A stretch of DNA of 64,000 bases from Bifidobacterium platyrrhinorum (GCF_010667645.1 NZ_WHZV01000001.1:503082-567081); one strand, 5' to 3'. Shown: positions 36,217 to 47,150, numbered from the stretch's first letter. Notes: a model not told the origin generated them from the letters alone. Program-made: numbers and translations.

Positions 36217-37173
36217 TCACCGCAGATAAGGTACTCCGGATGACAACAGCTTAGACCGTAGGCGGTCATCCACGGTCACGTCCTCGTAGAACAGGTGCAC
36301 GATGGCGGTGACTCCCGCCTCCTTAAGATGGTGTTCACGTCGACGCTCGTAATCGAGTTTCGCTTGGATACTGGCACGGTTTTTGTTGCTTCCATCGCGG
36401 TATTTCGCGGTGCCGTCGAATTCAGCGATGATGACACGACCGTCGGAGAGTTTCCAACAGAAGTCGACGCGATATGGCATCCGATGATTATCCGGGTTGT
36501 CGAACTCCACCTGAAGAGCGGGTACCGCGAATCCGAGTTCGATCATCCGTCCGCGTGCGAATGATTCGCCACCGTTCTCGCTACGGGAATCGGCATGACG
36601 CAACAGTCGAGTGACGGCCGATTCATCACAGTTCACACGCAGCATCCGGGCACGTACCTCTTCGGGTTTCGCATATGGGGTACGGAATGCCGAATCGTAG
36701 ATCGCCAGCGCGTTCGCAAACGGGTACGCGGCGCAGTCCAGCAGCGTCTGGGCCGGGGAAGTGACGGGAATCCCGTTGCAGGTGTACCGCAGTATATCCG
36801 TACGGATATAGAGTCGCCGCAACTTCGACGCGTCGGCGGCATTGCGACCGTGTTCGCACGCGATGAACACGGAGCCGTCATGCAATGAATAACCGTGCTG
36901 GTAGCCATATACACATGCGGCGCTCAGGCCGGCAAATATCCATTTCGGGTGGAGTCTCGCCAAGGCTCGGATCACGTGCAGCGACCGTTCCTCCGGGTTC
37001 AAGGATTCCCAATATGCCGCGTCGGCGAAAAGATTCGGATACGGGGACGTCACCTCCAATGATTTTGTTCTGCGTCGGAGGGCATGATACAGGGCCCTGT
37101 TCTCGCCGATGGCGCAACGGCGTTCCCGTTCGGCGGCCCGCAGCAGCGCGGTGACCCCTTTATGCGTTTTCAT
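36217..37173 (-). CDS. AbiEi-like/endonuclease-fold protein
   Basis: A 318-residue protein. The N-terminal part resembles AbiEi antitoxin-type proteins (short HTH-like start, then HPKWIFAGLSAACVYGYQHG and GIPVTSPAQTLLDCAA). The C-terminal part has a PD-(D/E)xK-like nuclease pattern, with YRVDFCWKLSDGRVIIAEFD (Asp, then Glu-x-Asp) followed by a Lys. Such two-part proteins are common standalone accessory genes in actinobacteria; their role is unproven. Base composition is visibly lower in GC than neighbours, and rare codons are frequent, which suggests transfer. No AbiEii-like toxin gene is adjacent. The ribosome binding site is weak. Confidence 0.6.
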   Translation of the reverse strand: MKTHKGVTALLRAAERERRCAIGENRALYHALRRRTKSLEVTSPYPNLFADAAYWESLNPEERSLHVIRALARLHPKWIFAGLSAACVYGYQHGYSLHDGSVFIACEHGRNAADASKLRRLYIRTDILRYTCNGIPVTSPAQTLLDCAAYPFANALAIYDSAFRTPYAKPEEVRARMLRVNCDESAVTRLLRHADSRSENGGESFARGRMIELGFAVPALQVEFDNPDNHRMPYRVDFCWKLSDGRVIIAEFDGTAKYRDGSNKNRASIQAKLDYERRREHHLKEAGVTAIVHLFYEDVTVDDRLRSKLLSSGVPYLR

Positions 37174-37272
37174 GCCCCGAACCTAAACGATTGCAGGTGG
37201 GTGACGCAACACGTGCGAACAATGTGTACAGAGCTCCACAACGTGGTGAATGGTCGTTTCGCGGTGAAGTCG

Positions 37273-37286
37273 CCGTGAATTCACGG
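37273..37286. promoter_or_regulatory. 14-bp palindrome CCGTGAATTCACGG
   Basis: A perfect palindrome in the divergent gap between the nuclease-like gene and the DUF4177-like gene. Position and symmetry suggest an operator, but no cognate regulator can be named. Confidence 0.3.
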
Positions 37287-37370
37287 GACGGCAATGTCCG
37301 CACGGCCAGGGTTCCCGTTCCCCTCCCTACGATGGAACCGTAGCGGGCCGCATCGGGGAAAGGAACGACG

Positions 37371-37529
37371 ATGGCATACAAGACCGTGGTGCTCGATTAT
37401 GCGCCGAAGGCGAAGACCATGGCGGAGGAGGTGGAACGCGTCGCCAATGAGATGGAGACGCAGGGCTATGAGTTGGTGACCATGTCCGTCACCAACTCCG
37501 CCAAGGCGATTCTCGTCTTCCATGACTGA
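37371..37529 (+). CDS. Small DUF4177-like protein
   Basis: A 52-residue protein (MAYKTVVLDYAPKAKTMAEE then VANEMETQGYELVTMSVTNS, ending KAILVFHD). The pattern of a short strand, a helix, then GYELV and a final hydrophobic strand resembles DUF4177. AAAGGA lies about 7 nt upstream of the ATG. Codon use is that of a genuine gene (C/G-ending). Function unknown. A perfect hairpin follows 24 nt after the stop. Confidence 0.65.
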   Translation: MAYKTVVLDYAPKAKTMAEEVERVANEMETQGYELVTMSVTNSAKAILVFHD

Positions 37530-37552
37530 TTCGGAAATGGCGGTTCCATGAT

Positions 37553-37576
37553 GCAGGGCGCGTCGACGCGCCCTGC
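37553..37576 (+). terminator. Terminator hairpin after the DUF4177-like gene
   Basis: A perfect 10-bp stem, GCAGGGCGCG with CGCGCCCTGC, and a 4-nt TCGA loop. Confidence 0.6.
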
Positions 37577-37651
37577 AGCGTCATATCATGCCGGAACACG
37601 CAGGTCCGTTCATTGACGCGTTGCCGACTCCGTCATTTGACAAAAGCCAAC

Positions 37652-37662
37652 GGGGGGGGGGG
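37652..37662 (+). repeat. G11 homopolymer upstream of a hypothetical gene
   Basis: Eleven consecutive G lie between TTGACA (37637-37642) and TATATT (37676-37681), just 5' of the hypothetical ORF. Two open frames run through the tract. Such tracts are prone to slippage. Confidence 0.75.
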
Positions 37663-37715
37663 CGTGGAATCCCCCTATATTGTCGGGTGTCCGAAGACGG
37701 TTCCGTCCGATTGCG

Positions 37716-38075
37716 ATGATCGCGGTCGTCATGGTCTCCTGGTCGCGCAACGGGTTGTACCGCGCCGCCGAGGACTGCGGCACACGGACCTCGGCATACG
37801 ACGAATACGGCGACGACAGGCATACGGTCTACTCCATGGGGGACAACGCGCTGCTGTTGCTCTCCGACGACCACCAGACCCTCGCCGTCACGTCGGACGG
37901 CATCCCCGACTGCGTGTTCGACGACCTCGACGTCCCGGATTCGGTCATGTCACGGTTCAATGAGACGAACTCCAACGACGGCATGCTGTCCGATTCGTTC
38001 GGACGCTTCGACGTCACCTGGTTCTACGACGGCAGCCGCCTGTACACGGTGCTCACCAGGAAGGGGCTGCTGTGA
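37716..38075 (+). CDS. Hypothetical protein, possibly 5'-disrupted
   Basis: A 119-residue ORF if started at the ATG 37716. The frame is open back to 37641, through the G11 tract. A short hydrophobic segment (MIAVVMVSW) leads into an acidic soluble region with Tyr- and Asp-rich stretches (SAYDEYGDDRHTVYSMG, FGRFDVTWFYDGSRLYTVL). Third-position GC is high, so it is or was coding. There is no ribosome binding site at the ATG, so the real N-terminus may lie upstream. Removing one G from the tract would join it to the frame opening at 37613. No family is recognised. Confidence 0.5.
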   Translation: MIAVVMVSWSRNGLYRAAEDCGTRTSAYDEYGDDRHTVYSMGDNALLLLSDDHQTLAVTSDGIPDCVFDDLDVPDSVMSRFNETNSNDGMLSDSFGRFDVTWFYDGSRLYTVLTRKGLL

Positions 38076-38162
38076 TGTGGACGGTGCGGCCATGCGGGCA
38101 ATGGCGAATGCGCCGGTGTCGCGAACACGCCGGGTCACGCACGGGTGATAGAGTGAAATTCC

Positions 38163-39824
<1,662 letters not shown>

Positions 39825-39839
39825 CGCGAACGGATACCG

Positions 39840-39886
39840 ACGGCCGTTGCCGTGCCCATCGAGGGAATGGGCATGGCAACGGCCGT
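39840..39886 (+). terminator. pyrG terminator
   Basis: A 20-bp stem with one G-T wobble (ACGGCCGTTGCC outer part) and a 7-nt loop, 16 nt after the pyrG stop. Confidence 0.7.
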
Positions 39887-40031
39887 TCGCCGTATTTCGG
39901 CACGGTTTCGGCCAGCGCCGCATCGTGGCGACGGAAAGCGGTAGGCTGGATGGAAGAACACCGGTCATCGCCGACCGATGGCGGAGGGGGTGCGTGCCGC
40001 ATGGGCCGGTCACATGGGAGGGGGAGCGGAC

Positions 40032-41378
40032 ATGGCGAAGGAACATCGGGGGGATGCAAGGAATGACGGGTCGGCCGTGGTATTTCGCCCGGCGACGATG
40101 ATGAACGCGCTGGTCGCGGCGTTCACCGCCTGTGCGACCGTGGTTTTCGGCCTGATCGCCTTCGGCCCCGTACCCACGGCCCATGCCGCTTCATCCGGCG
40201 GCTCCGTGTTCGACGTGCCCGGCGTCTCGCAGTTCGCGCTCAGCCGTGACGGCAAGACCATCTACACCGTTGAGAACTCCGGTGTCAGACAATACGACGT
40301 GGCGAGCGGCAACGAGAAGACGCCATACTTCGCGAGTTCCGTATCCGGCACGCGCGGCATCGCCGTATCCCCGACCTCCGACGAGCTGTACGTCGGTACA
40401 TTGGCCGATCAGGGGAGGGTCGACGTCTTCGACACCACGCAGCAGTGCGGTGAGGGCTGCGGCGGCGTCGATCCGGTCCGTTCGCTTCCATTGCCGGGCG
40501 ATGCCGGCGGCTCCGCACCGGGGCAGCTTCTCGTCTCGCCTGATGGCCGGACCCTATACGGCACCGGCATGGGGCAGGCCAATGTGGTGTGGGCGATGGA
40601 CACGTCCAATGGCAAGGCCGTCGGTTCCGACCTCAGGCTTTCCGCGGTGTCCGTGGCATCGCAGAACACGATCAACCATATGCCGCTGGCCCTGTCGGCG
40701 GACGGCGGAACGCTTGTGGTCCAATCGGGGTCCGTGGATGGGTCCTCGGATTCCTCCTCGCCGGGTTTCGTCGTCGTGGACACCGCCTCCTGGAAGGTCC
40801 GCGACCGGGTGTCCGTCAAGAACGCCCCCGGCACGTTCGCCGTCAACGCCGACGGTACGGTCATCTGGTACACGGACGTCATGGACAACAGCTTCCATCG
40901 GGTGTCCGCCGACGGAAGCGACGATCATACCGTCACTTCGGGCGATATGTCCTCGGGCGTCACCCAGTTGAAAACGGATCCCGACGGCAGGGCGTTGTAC
41001 GCCTCCATGAACGGGACGGGGGACGGCGCGTCGGGCGTATCGGCGCTCGACCCGTCCGACCTGAAACGGACGGCGTCGTTCCCGACGGACGGCGACATCG
41101 TCCTCGGTCTTGCGGTGTCCGCCGACGGTTCGGTCATCGCGGCGGCCACGGTGAAGAGCATCACAGGGAATACGCCCACCGTACGCATGCGCACGACGTC
41201 CACCGGGCTGAAACCGGTGTCCGCCTCCGCCGACGGCGCGGCCGCCGGTCCGGCGGGAGGCATAGACCGCATGACGGTGTTCCGCGGCGTGCTCGTCGCG
41301 CTGATCGTCGCCGACGCCGTGGTGCTGGCCGTGCTCGTGGCGAAGCGCCGACGTGTCTCAGCTCACGTTATCCCCTGA
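40032..41378 (+). CDS. Secreted, membrane-anchored beta-propeller protein
   Basis: A 448-residue protein. A long signal peptide (NALVAAFTACATVVFGLIAF, then AHA-A cleavage-like site at about residue 53) leads into YncE/YVTN-like repeats of the type FALSRDGKTIYTVENSGVRQ and GIAVSPTSDELYVGTL, which would build a seven-bladed propeller. A C-terminal membrane helix (GVLVALIVADAVVLAVLVA) is followed by KRRR, so the propeller is displayed outside the cell. There is no LPxTG motif. GGGAGGGGGAG precedes the ATG at 40032. Ligand and role unknown. Confidence 0.8.
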   Translation: MAKEHRGDARNDGSAVVFRPATMMNALVAAFTACATVVFGLIAFGPVPTAHAASSGGSVFDVPGVSQFALSRDGKTIYTVENSGVRQYDVASGNEKTPYFASSVSGTRGIAVSPTSDELYVGTLADQGRVDVFDTTQQCGEGCGGVDPVRSLPLPGDAGGSAPGQLLVSPDGRTLYGTGMGQANVVWAMDTSNGKAVGSDLRLSAVSVASQNTINHMPLALSADGGTLVVQSGSVDGSSDSSSPGFVVVDTASWKVRDRVSVKNAPGTFAVNADGTVIWYTDVMDNSFHRVSADGSDDHTVTSGDMSSGVTQLKTDPDGRALYASMNGTGDGASGVSALDPSDLKRTASFPTDGDIVLGLAVSADGSVIAAATVKSITGNTPTVRMRTTSTGLKPVSASADGAAAGPAGGIDRMTVFRGVLVALIVADAVVLAVLVAKRRRVSAHVIP

Positions 41379-41461
41379 GCCAACATACGGTGTCGCTGTG
41401 GTGTTCGCACACCGCTTCTGCTAGGTTTACGTAGGAACTTTCGTGAACGATGGAAGGCAGG

Positions 41462-42961
41462 ATGGTGAGCGATACTCAAGCGCCAAACGCCGCCGCTGAC
41501 GTGGAGATGAGCCAGTACGTGGCCGATAGGTCCCGCGTCAACGAGGAGAAGATCAAACAGGACGACGAGATCATCCAGCAGTTCGGCGACTACAGCTACG
41601 GCTGGCATGATTCCGATGCGGCCGGCGAGGCCGCCAAGCGAGGCATCGACGAGCAGGTCGTGCGCGACATCAGCGCCGACAAGGGGGAGCCCGAATGGAT
41701 GCTCGACATGCGTCTGCGCGGGTTCAAGGCGTTCCTCGACAAGCCGATGCCCAAGTGGGGCGTGGACCTGTCCGGTTTCAACGCCGACGACTTCAAGTAC
41801 TACGTCAAGCCGATCGAGAAGCAGGCCAAGTCGTGGGAGGAGCTGCCGGACGACATCCGCAACACCTACGACCGCCTGGGCATCCCGGAGGCGGAGAAGA
41901 ACCGCCTCGTCTCCGGCGTGGCCGCCCAGTACGAGTCCGAGGTCATCTACAACTCCATCCAGGAGGACCTGAAGAAGCAGGGCGTCATCTTCGTCGACAC
42001 GGACACCGCCGTGCGCGAATACCCCGATCTCGTGCGCAAGTACTTCGGCACCGTCGTGCCGCCCGAGGACAACAAGTTCGGCGCGCTCAACACCGCCGCA
42101 TGGTCCGGCGGCTCGTTCGTGTACGTGCCGAAGGGCGTGCACGTGGACATCCCGCTGCAGGCCTACTTCCGCATCAACACGCCCGCCATGGGCCAGTTCG
42201 AGCGCACGCTCATCATCGCGGACGAAGGCTCCTACGTGCACTACGTGGAGGGCTGCACCGCCCCGATCTGGTCCGAGGACTCGCTGCACGCCGCCATCGT
42301 CGAGATCATCGTCGAGAAGCATGCGCGCGTGCGCTACACCACCGTGCAGAACTGGTCGAACAACGTCTACAACCTCGTCACCCAGCGCGCCTACGTGCGT
42401 GAGGGCGGCACGATGGAATGGGTGGACGGCAACATCGGTTCCAAGGCCACGATGAAGTACCCGGCCTGCATCCTCGCCGAGCCGTACGCGAAGGCGAGCA
42501 CCATGTCGCTCGGCTTCGCCGGCAAGGGTCAGTACCAGGACACGGGCGCGAAGATGATCCACCTCGCCCCGCACACCTCGTCCACCATCGTCGCCAAGTC
42601 CATTTCGCGCGGCGGCGGCCGTTCCGCCTACCGCGGTCTGGTGAAGATCGTCAAGGGCGCGGAGGGGTCCTCCAACTCGACCGTGTGCGACGCGTTGCTC
42701 GTCGACGATTTCAGCCGCTCCGACACCTACCCGCATGTGGACGTGCGCGAGGACGACGTCTCGATGGCCCACGAGGCCACCGTCTCCAAAATCTCCGAGG
42801 ACCAGCTGTTCTACCTGATGAGCCGCGGCCTGTCCGAGGAGGAGGCGCAGGGCATGATCGTGCGCGGCTTCGTCGAGCCGATCAGCCGCGAGCTTCCGAT
42901 GGAGTACGCGCTCGAACTCAACAGACTCGTCGAATTGCAGATGGAAGGATCGGTGGGCTGA
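41462..42961 (+). CDS. sufB: Fe-S cluster assembly protein SufB
   Basis: A 499-residue scaffold subunit of the SufBCD complex. Typical segments are [40 protein letters not shown], and the C-terminal region with [20 protein letters not shown]. Start choice: ATG 41462 (with GGAAGG just upstream) rather than ATG 41450. It is the first gene of sufB-sufD-sufC-sufS-sufU. No SufR-type regulator precedes it, unlike many actinobacterial suf operons. The promoter region of 83 bp shows no clear consensus. Confidence 0.95.
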   Translation: MVSDTQAPNAAADVEMSQYVADRSRVNEEKIKQDDEIIQQFGDYSYGWHDSDAAGEAAKRGIDEQVVRDISADKGEPEWMLDMRLRGFKAFLDKPMPKWGVDLSGFNADDFKYYVKPIEKQAKSWEELPDDIRNTYDRLGIPEAEKNRLVSGVAAQYESEVIYNSIQEDLKKQGVIFVDTDTAVREYPDLVRKYFGTVVPPEDNKFGALNTAAWSGGSFVYVPKGVHVDIPLQAYFRINTPAMGQFERTLIIADEGSYVHYVEGCTAPIWSEDSLHAAIVEIIVEKHARVRYTTVQNWSNNVYNLVTQRAYVREGGTMEWVDGNIGSKATMKYPACILAEPYAKASTMSLGFAGKGQYQDTGAKMIHLAPHTSSTIVAKSISRGGGRSAYRGLVKIVKGAEGSSNSTVCDALLVDDFSRSDTYPHVDVREDDVSMAHEATVSKISEDQLFYLMSRGLSEEEAQGMIVRGFVEPISRELPMEYALELNRLVELQMEGSVG

Positions 42962-42965
42962 TCCC

Positions 42966-44195
42966 ATGGCCGAAAACAAGGCAGCAGAACTGAACATCCC
43001 GGTCGCCGACCCGAACGACCCGTACAAGATCCCGGCGGCCATGCCGTCGAGCGCCGACCGCGCGCCCCGCTCCTTCGACGTGGACTCCTTCCCGGTGCCC
43101 GCGCGCGACCAGGAGGACTGGCGCTACACGCCCATCGACCGCATCGGCGAGTTCTTCGACGTGTTCAAGCCCTCCGGCGAAACCGAGATCGAAGTGTCGA
43201 TGATCGACGGCTCCCCGCTGGCCGAAGGCGTCACGCTCAGCCAGGTCCGGCTCGGCGAGGGCGCGTCCGGCACCGTCTCCAAGCCGAATGACCGCGTCTC
43301 CGCCGTCGAATGGAACTCCGGCTCCACCGCGACGATCCTTCGTCTCGAAGGCGAGATCGCCCAGCCCGTGCTCGTCAAGGTGCATGGCGCCGGCGAGGGC
43401 CTCGACGCGTTCCATCTCGTCATCGACGCCGCGGACCGCGCACACGCGGATGTCGTCGTCGAGCACGACGGCGACGCGCGCCTCGCCGAGGGCGTCGAGA
43501 TCACCACCGGCAAGGACTCTCACGTCTCCACGACGTTCATCCAGGAGTGGGACCGCGCGGCCAAGCACGTCGGCAATCATCGCATCCACGTCGGCAAGGG
43601 CGCGTCCCTGCGCCATTCCGTCGTCACGCTCGGAGGCGACGTGGTGCGCATCCGCATGGACCAGGACTTCGGCGGCGAACAGGGCGAGCTCAACATGCTC
43701 GGCATCTACTTCGTCGACCCGGGCGAGCACATCGAACACCGTACGATGGTGGTGCACAACCATCCCGAATGCAAGAGCCGCGTCGTCTACAAGGGCGCGC
43801 TCGACGGCAAGGGCGCGCACTCCACGTGGGTGGGCAACGCACTGATCGAACCGACCGCCCCCGGCACCGACTCCTACGAGCTCAACCGCAACCTCGTGCT
43901 CACCCCGGGCGCGATCGCCGATTCCGAGCCGAACCTGGAGATCGAGAACGGCAACATCATCGGCGCCGGCCACGCCTCCTCGGTGGGTCGTTTCGACGAC
44001 GAGGAACTGTTCTACCTCGAATCCCGCGGCATCCCGGAGACCGAGGCGCGCAAGCTCGTCGTGCGCGGCTTCTTCGGCGAACTCGTCGAGGAGATCGGCA
44101 TCCCGGCCGTCTCCGACCATCTCATGGACGTCATCGACCGCCGGTTGGCCCGCGGCGAGGACGCGGCCATGGCGCAGGTGCTGGAAGACAAGTAA
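42966..44195 (+). CDS. sufD: Fe-S cluster assembly protein SufD
   Basis: A 409-residue SufB paralogue and partner in the SufB-SufC2-SufD scaffold. It opens MAENKAAELNIPVADPNDPY. The conserved core includes DWRYTPIDRIGEFFDVF and the C-terminal beta-helix end ARKLVVRGFFGELVEEI, the hallmark of the SufB/SufD family. It starts 4 nt after the sufB stop and lacks a strong ribosome binding site, so it probably depends on coupling. Confidence 0.93.
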   Translation: MAENKAAELNIPVADPNDPYKIPAAMPSSADRAPRSFDVDSFPVPARDQEDWRYTPIDRIGEFFDVFKPSGETEIEVSMIDGSPLAEGVTLSQVRLGEGASGTVSKPNDRVSAVEWNSGSTATILRLEGEIAQPVLVKVHGAGEGLDAFHLVIDAADRAHADVVVEHDGDARLAEGVEITTGKDSHVSTTFIQEWDRAAKHVGNHRIHVGKGASLRHSVVTLGGDVVRIRMDQDFGGEQGELNMLGIYFVDPGEHIEHRTMVVHNHPECKSRVVYKGALDGKGAHSTWVGNALIEPTAPGTDSYELNRNLVLTPGAIADSEPNLEIENGNIIGAGHASSVGRFDDEELFYLESRGIPETEARKLVVRGFFGELVEEIGIPAVSDHLMDVIDRRLARGEDAAMAQVLEDK

Positions 44196-44227
44196 TCCAA
44201 TACTTTTACGGACCTTTAGGAGAACCA

Positions 44228-45007
44228 ATGTCCACTCTCGAAATCAAGGACCTCTACGTCCACGTCGAAACCAAGGAAGGCACCAAGCAGATCCTCAAGG
44301 GCGCCTCGCTGACCGTCAACTCCGGCGAGACCCACGCCATCATGGGCCCCAACGGCTCCGGCAAGTCCACGCTCGCCTACACGCTGGCCGGCCACCCCAA
44401 GTACGTGGTCGACTCCGGCGAGGCGCTGCTCGACGGCCGGGACATCCTCAAGATGACCCCGGACGAGCGTGCCAAGGCCGGCCTGTTCCTCGCCATGCAG
44501 TACCCGGTCGAGGTGCCCGGCGTCTCCATGACCAACTTCCTGCGCACCGCGAAGACCGAGGTCGACGGCGAGGCCCCGTCCATCCGCACGTGGACCAAGG
44601 AGCTGTCCCAGGCGATGAAGCGTCTCAAGATGGATCCGAAGTTCGCCACCCGCTCCGTCAACGAAGGCTTCTCCGGCGGCGAGAAGAAGCGCGCCGAAGT
44701 GCTGCAGCTCGAACTGCTCAAGCCGAAGTTCGCCATCCTCGACGAGACCGACTCCGGCCTCGACGTGGACGCGCTGCGCATCGTGTCCGAGGGCGTGAAC
44801 CGCGCCAAGGAGGCCAACCAGTTCGGCATCCTCATGGTCACGCACTACACGCGCATCCTCAAGTACATCAAGCCGGACATCGTGCACGTGTTCGCCGACG
44901 GCCACTTCGTGAAGACCGGCGGCCCCGAGCTGGCCGACGAGCTCGAGGAGAACGGCTACGACGCGTACCTGCCGGAGGGCGCGGACTCCGAGTCCGCACT
45001 CGCCTGA
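44228..45007 (+). CDS. sufC: Fe-S cluster assembly ATPase SufC
   Basis: A 259-residue ABC-type ATPase that drives remodelling of the SufB/SufD scaffold. Walker A GPNGSGKST, Q-loop FLAMQYPVEVPGV, signature FSGGEKKRAEVLQ, Walker B AILDETDSGLD, and H-loop VTHY (the soluble SufC form). AGGAG lies 5 nt before the ATG at 44228. The upstream open frame is not part of it. A long three-arm repeat separates it from sufS. Confidence 0.96.
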   Translation: MSTLEIKDLYVHVETKEGTKQILKGASLTVNSGETHAIMGPNGSGKSTLAYTLAGHPKYVVDSGEALLDGRDILKMTPDERAKAGLFLAMQYPVEVPGVSMTNFLRTAKTEVDGEAPSIRTWTKELSQAMKRLKMDPKFATRSVNEGFSGGEKKRAEVLQLELLKPKFAILDETDSGLDVDALRIVSEGVNRAKEANQFGILMVTHYTRILKYIKPDIVHVFADGHFVKTGGPELADELEENGYDAYLPEGADSESALA

Positions 45008-45023
45008 CATCCGACGGACGTCG

Positions 45024-45145
45024 GTTCCGCCGGCTTTCACGGTTCCAGCGGAGCCGTGGGAGTCGGCGGAACGCATACCGTGACACGCTCCGGGCCGCTC
45101 CGGCCAAGTCTTTACGGTCTCGATATGCGTTCCGCCGACTCCCAC
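45024..45145 (+). repeat. Three-arm inverted-repeat element between sufC and sufS
   Basis: Arm a (45024-45042) can pair with arm a' (45054-45072) as a 19-bp RNA stem using three G-U pairs. Arm a' also pairs perfectly over 22 bp (45056-45077 with 45124-45145) with arm a2. The two pairings exclude each other. No coding sequence and no T-run are present. Confidence 0.7.
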
Positions 45146-45184
45146 TCACTTGCATGTGAATGTCACGAAATGGGGGAAATGACA

Positions 45185-46456
45185 ATGGTTGATTTCGCAG
45201 CGATCAGGGATGAGTTCCCGATTCTGGACCAGGAGGTGCACGGGCATCCGCTCGTATACCTCGACTCGGCGGCCACCTCGCAGAAGCCGAAACGCGTCAT
45301 CGATGCGGAGAGCGACTTCTACCGCACGATCAACGCGGGTGTGCACCGCGGCGCCCACGAACTCGCGGCGCGCTCGACGGTGGCGTTCGAGGAGGCGCGT
45401 GCGAAGGTCGCGAAGCTGGTCGGCGCGAACGCCGAGGAGGGGAACGAGGAGATCGTCGTCACCGGCGGCGCCACGGCGGGGCTGAACCTGCTGGCCACCG
45501 CGTTCGGCAACGCGTCGCTCGGCCGTGGGGGAGAGGCCGCCAAGCGGTTCGCGCTGAAGCCCGGGGACGAGATCGTCGTCTCGAAGGCGGAGCATCATTC
45601 GGTGCTGCTGCCGTTCCAGGAGCTCGCCTACCGCACCGGCGCCACGTTCAAGTGGATCGACCTGACCGAGGACGGGCGCGTGCGCACCGATAACCTCGAC
45701 GAGGTCATCACCGAACGCACCAAGGTCGTGGCCGTCACGCATGTGGGCAACACCACCGGCGCCATCACCGACATCGCGCCGATCATCGCCCGTGCGCACG
45801 CCGTGGGCGCCGTGTTCATCCTCGACGCCTGCCAGTCGGTGCCGCATCTCAAGGTCGACTTCCACGCGCTGGACGTCGACTTCGCCGCATGGAGCGCGCA
45901 CAAGATGTACGGCCCCACCGGCGTCGGCTTCCTGTACGGCAAGCGCGGGCTGCTCGAGCCGCTGCCGCCGGCCAACTTCGGCGGTTCGATGGTCGAGCTT
46001 GCGTGGATGGACCAGCCGGCCCAGTACATGGAGCCGCCGGCCCGCTTCGAGGCCGGCACCCAGCCGGTCGCGCAGGTCGTGGCCGCCGGCGTCGCCGCCG
46101 AATGGATGATGAACATCGGGTTGGAGAACATCGAGGCGCATGAGCGCACGATCGCCGCCGAACTGCTCAAGCTCGGCGACATCGACGGCATCCGCATCCT
46201 GGGTCCCCGCGAGAATGTGGACCGCATCGGCACCGTCGCGTTCGACGTCAAGGGCGTGCACCCGCATGACGTCGGCCAGTACATCGACGCGCAGGGCATC
46301 GCCATCCGCGTCGGTCATCATTGCGCGCAGCCCGTGCACCGCCACTTCGGCCTGTACGCCTCCAACCGGGCCTCCTCCGGCGTGTACAACAGCATCGAGG
46401 ACGCGCAGGCGCTCGTCGAGGCGGCGAAGGGCATCAGGAAGTTCTTCGGGGCCTGA
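45185..46456 (+). CDS. sufS: Cysteine desulfurase SufS
   Basis: A 423-residue PLP-dependent type II cysteine desulfurase supplying sulfur to the Suf scaffold. The PLP lysine is in WSAHKMYGPTGVGFLYG, the catalytic Cys is in RVGHHCAQPVHRHFG, and the N-terminus has HPLVYLDSAATSQKP. Starts at 45170, 45179 and 45185 are all possible. The last is chosen because GGGGGA lies about 8 nt upstream and the family begins near VDFAAIRDEFP. It lies in the suf operon before sufU, its sulfur acceptor. Confidence 0.94.
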   Translation: MVDFAAIRDEFPILDQEVHGHPLVYLDSAATSQKPKRVIDAESDFYRTINAGVHRGAHELAARSTVAFEEARAKVAKLVGANAEEGNEEIVVTGGATAGLNLLATAFGNASLGRGGEAAKRFALKPGDEIVVSKAEHHSVLLPFQELAYRTGATFKWIDLTEDGRVRTDNLDEVITERTKVVAVTHVGNTTGAITDIAPIIARAHAVGAVFILDACQSVPHLKVDFHALDVDFAAWSAHKMYGPTGVGFLYGKRGLLEPLPPANFGGSMVELAWMDQPAQYMEPPARFEAGTQPVAQVVAAGVAAEWMMNIGLENIEAHERTIAAELLKLGDIDGIRILGPRENVDRIGTVAFDVKGVHPHDVGQYIDAQGIAIRVGHHCAQPVHRHFGLYASNRASSGVYNSIEDAQALVEAAKGIRKFFGA

Positions 46457-46472
46457 CCGGTTCCCGATCGAC

Positions 46473-46520
46473 ACGGGGGCCTCCTCCGACCGGTATATGG
46501 GAGGCGGAGGAGGCCCCCGT
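46473..46520 (+). terminator. Hairpin between sufS and sufU
   Basis: A perfect 16-bp stem (46473-46488 with 46505-46520, ACGGGGGCCTCCTCCG) with a 16-nt loop. Placed inside the operon, it may cause partial termination or stabilise the upstream mRNA. Confidence 0.6.
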
Positions 46521-46579
46521 CGGCATGTCCGCCGATACGCGTGTCTCCCGGTCGGGAGTGCCACTACGATAAGGAAGCT

Positions 46580-47128
46580 ATGAACGATTACGGCATGAGC
46601 GGGGACGACCTCGAGCAGATGTACCAGGAGGTCATCCTCGAGGCGGCGAAGAACCCGCATGGCAAGGAGCATTTCGCGGCCGACCTCACCAAGGAGGGCG
46701 CCGCCGCCGGGGACACGGTGGTGCGCGCCACCCACGAATACTGCACGCCCGGCGAATCCCACCAGTTCAACCCCACCTGCGGCGACGAGGCCACCGTGCA
46801 TGTGGAGGTCTCCGACAAGGAGCCCCACACCATCGAACGCGTGGTCTGGGACGGCCAGGGCTGCTCGATCTCGCAGGCCAGCCTTTCCGTCATGGTCGAT
46901 TTGGTCGACGGCAAGACCGTGGACAAGGCAATGGAGCTCGAGCGCACGTTCCACAAGCTCATGGAATCCCGTGGCAAGGGGCTCGATGACGACGACCTTG
47001 AGGAGTCCCTCGGCGACGGCATCGTGTTCCAGGGCGTCTCCAAGTATCCGATGCGCATCAAGTGCGCCCTGCTCGCCTGGGAGGGACTCAAGGATTCCAT
47101 CGCCAAGGCGCTGGCCGCCAAGCGCTGA
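46580..47128 (+). CDS. sufU: Sulfur-transfer/scaffold protein SufU
   Basis: A 182-residue zinc-binding SufU-type protein that takes sulfur from SufS. The three Cys ligands are in NPTCGDEATV, GQGCSISQAS and RIKCALLAWEGL. An insertion between the second and third Cys is characteristic of SufU compared with IscU. AAGGAAG precedes the ATG 46580. Its C-terminus extends beyond the usual by a short Ala/Lys tail. Confidence 0.93.
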   Translation: MNDYGMSGDDLEQMYQEVILEAAKNPHGKEHFAADLTKEGAAAGDTVVRATHEYCTPGESHQFNPTCGDEATVHVEVSDKEPHTIERVVWDGQGCSISQASLSVMVDLVDGKTVDKAMELERTFHKLMESRGKGLDDDDLEESLGDGIVFQGVSKYPMRIKCALLAWEGLKDSIAKALAAKR

Positions 47129-47150
47129 GCGCTCGGCGTAACGGATCGCG

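Noticed and set aside
35877..36269. 130-codon minus-strand frame over the repeat array after aroQ
   Set aside because: Its reading includes repeated inverted arms as protein, overlaps the aroQ end, and shows no conserved features.
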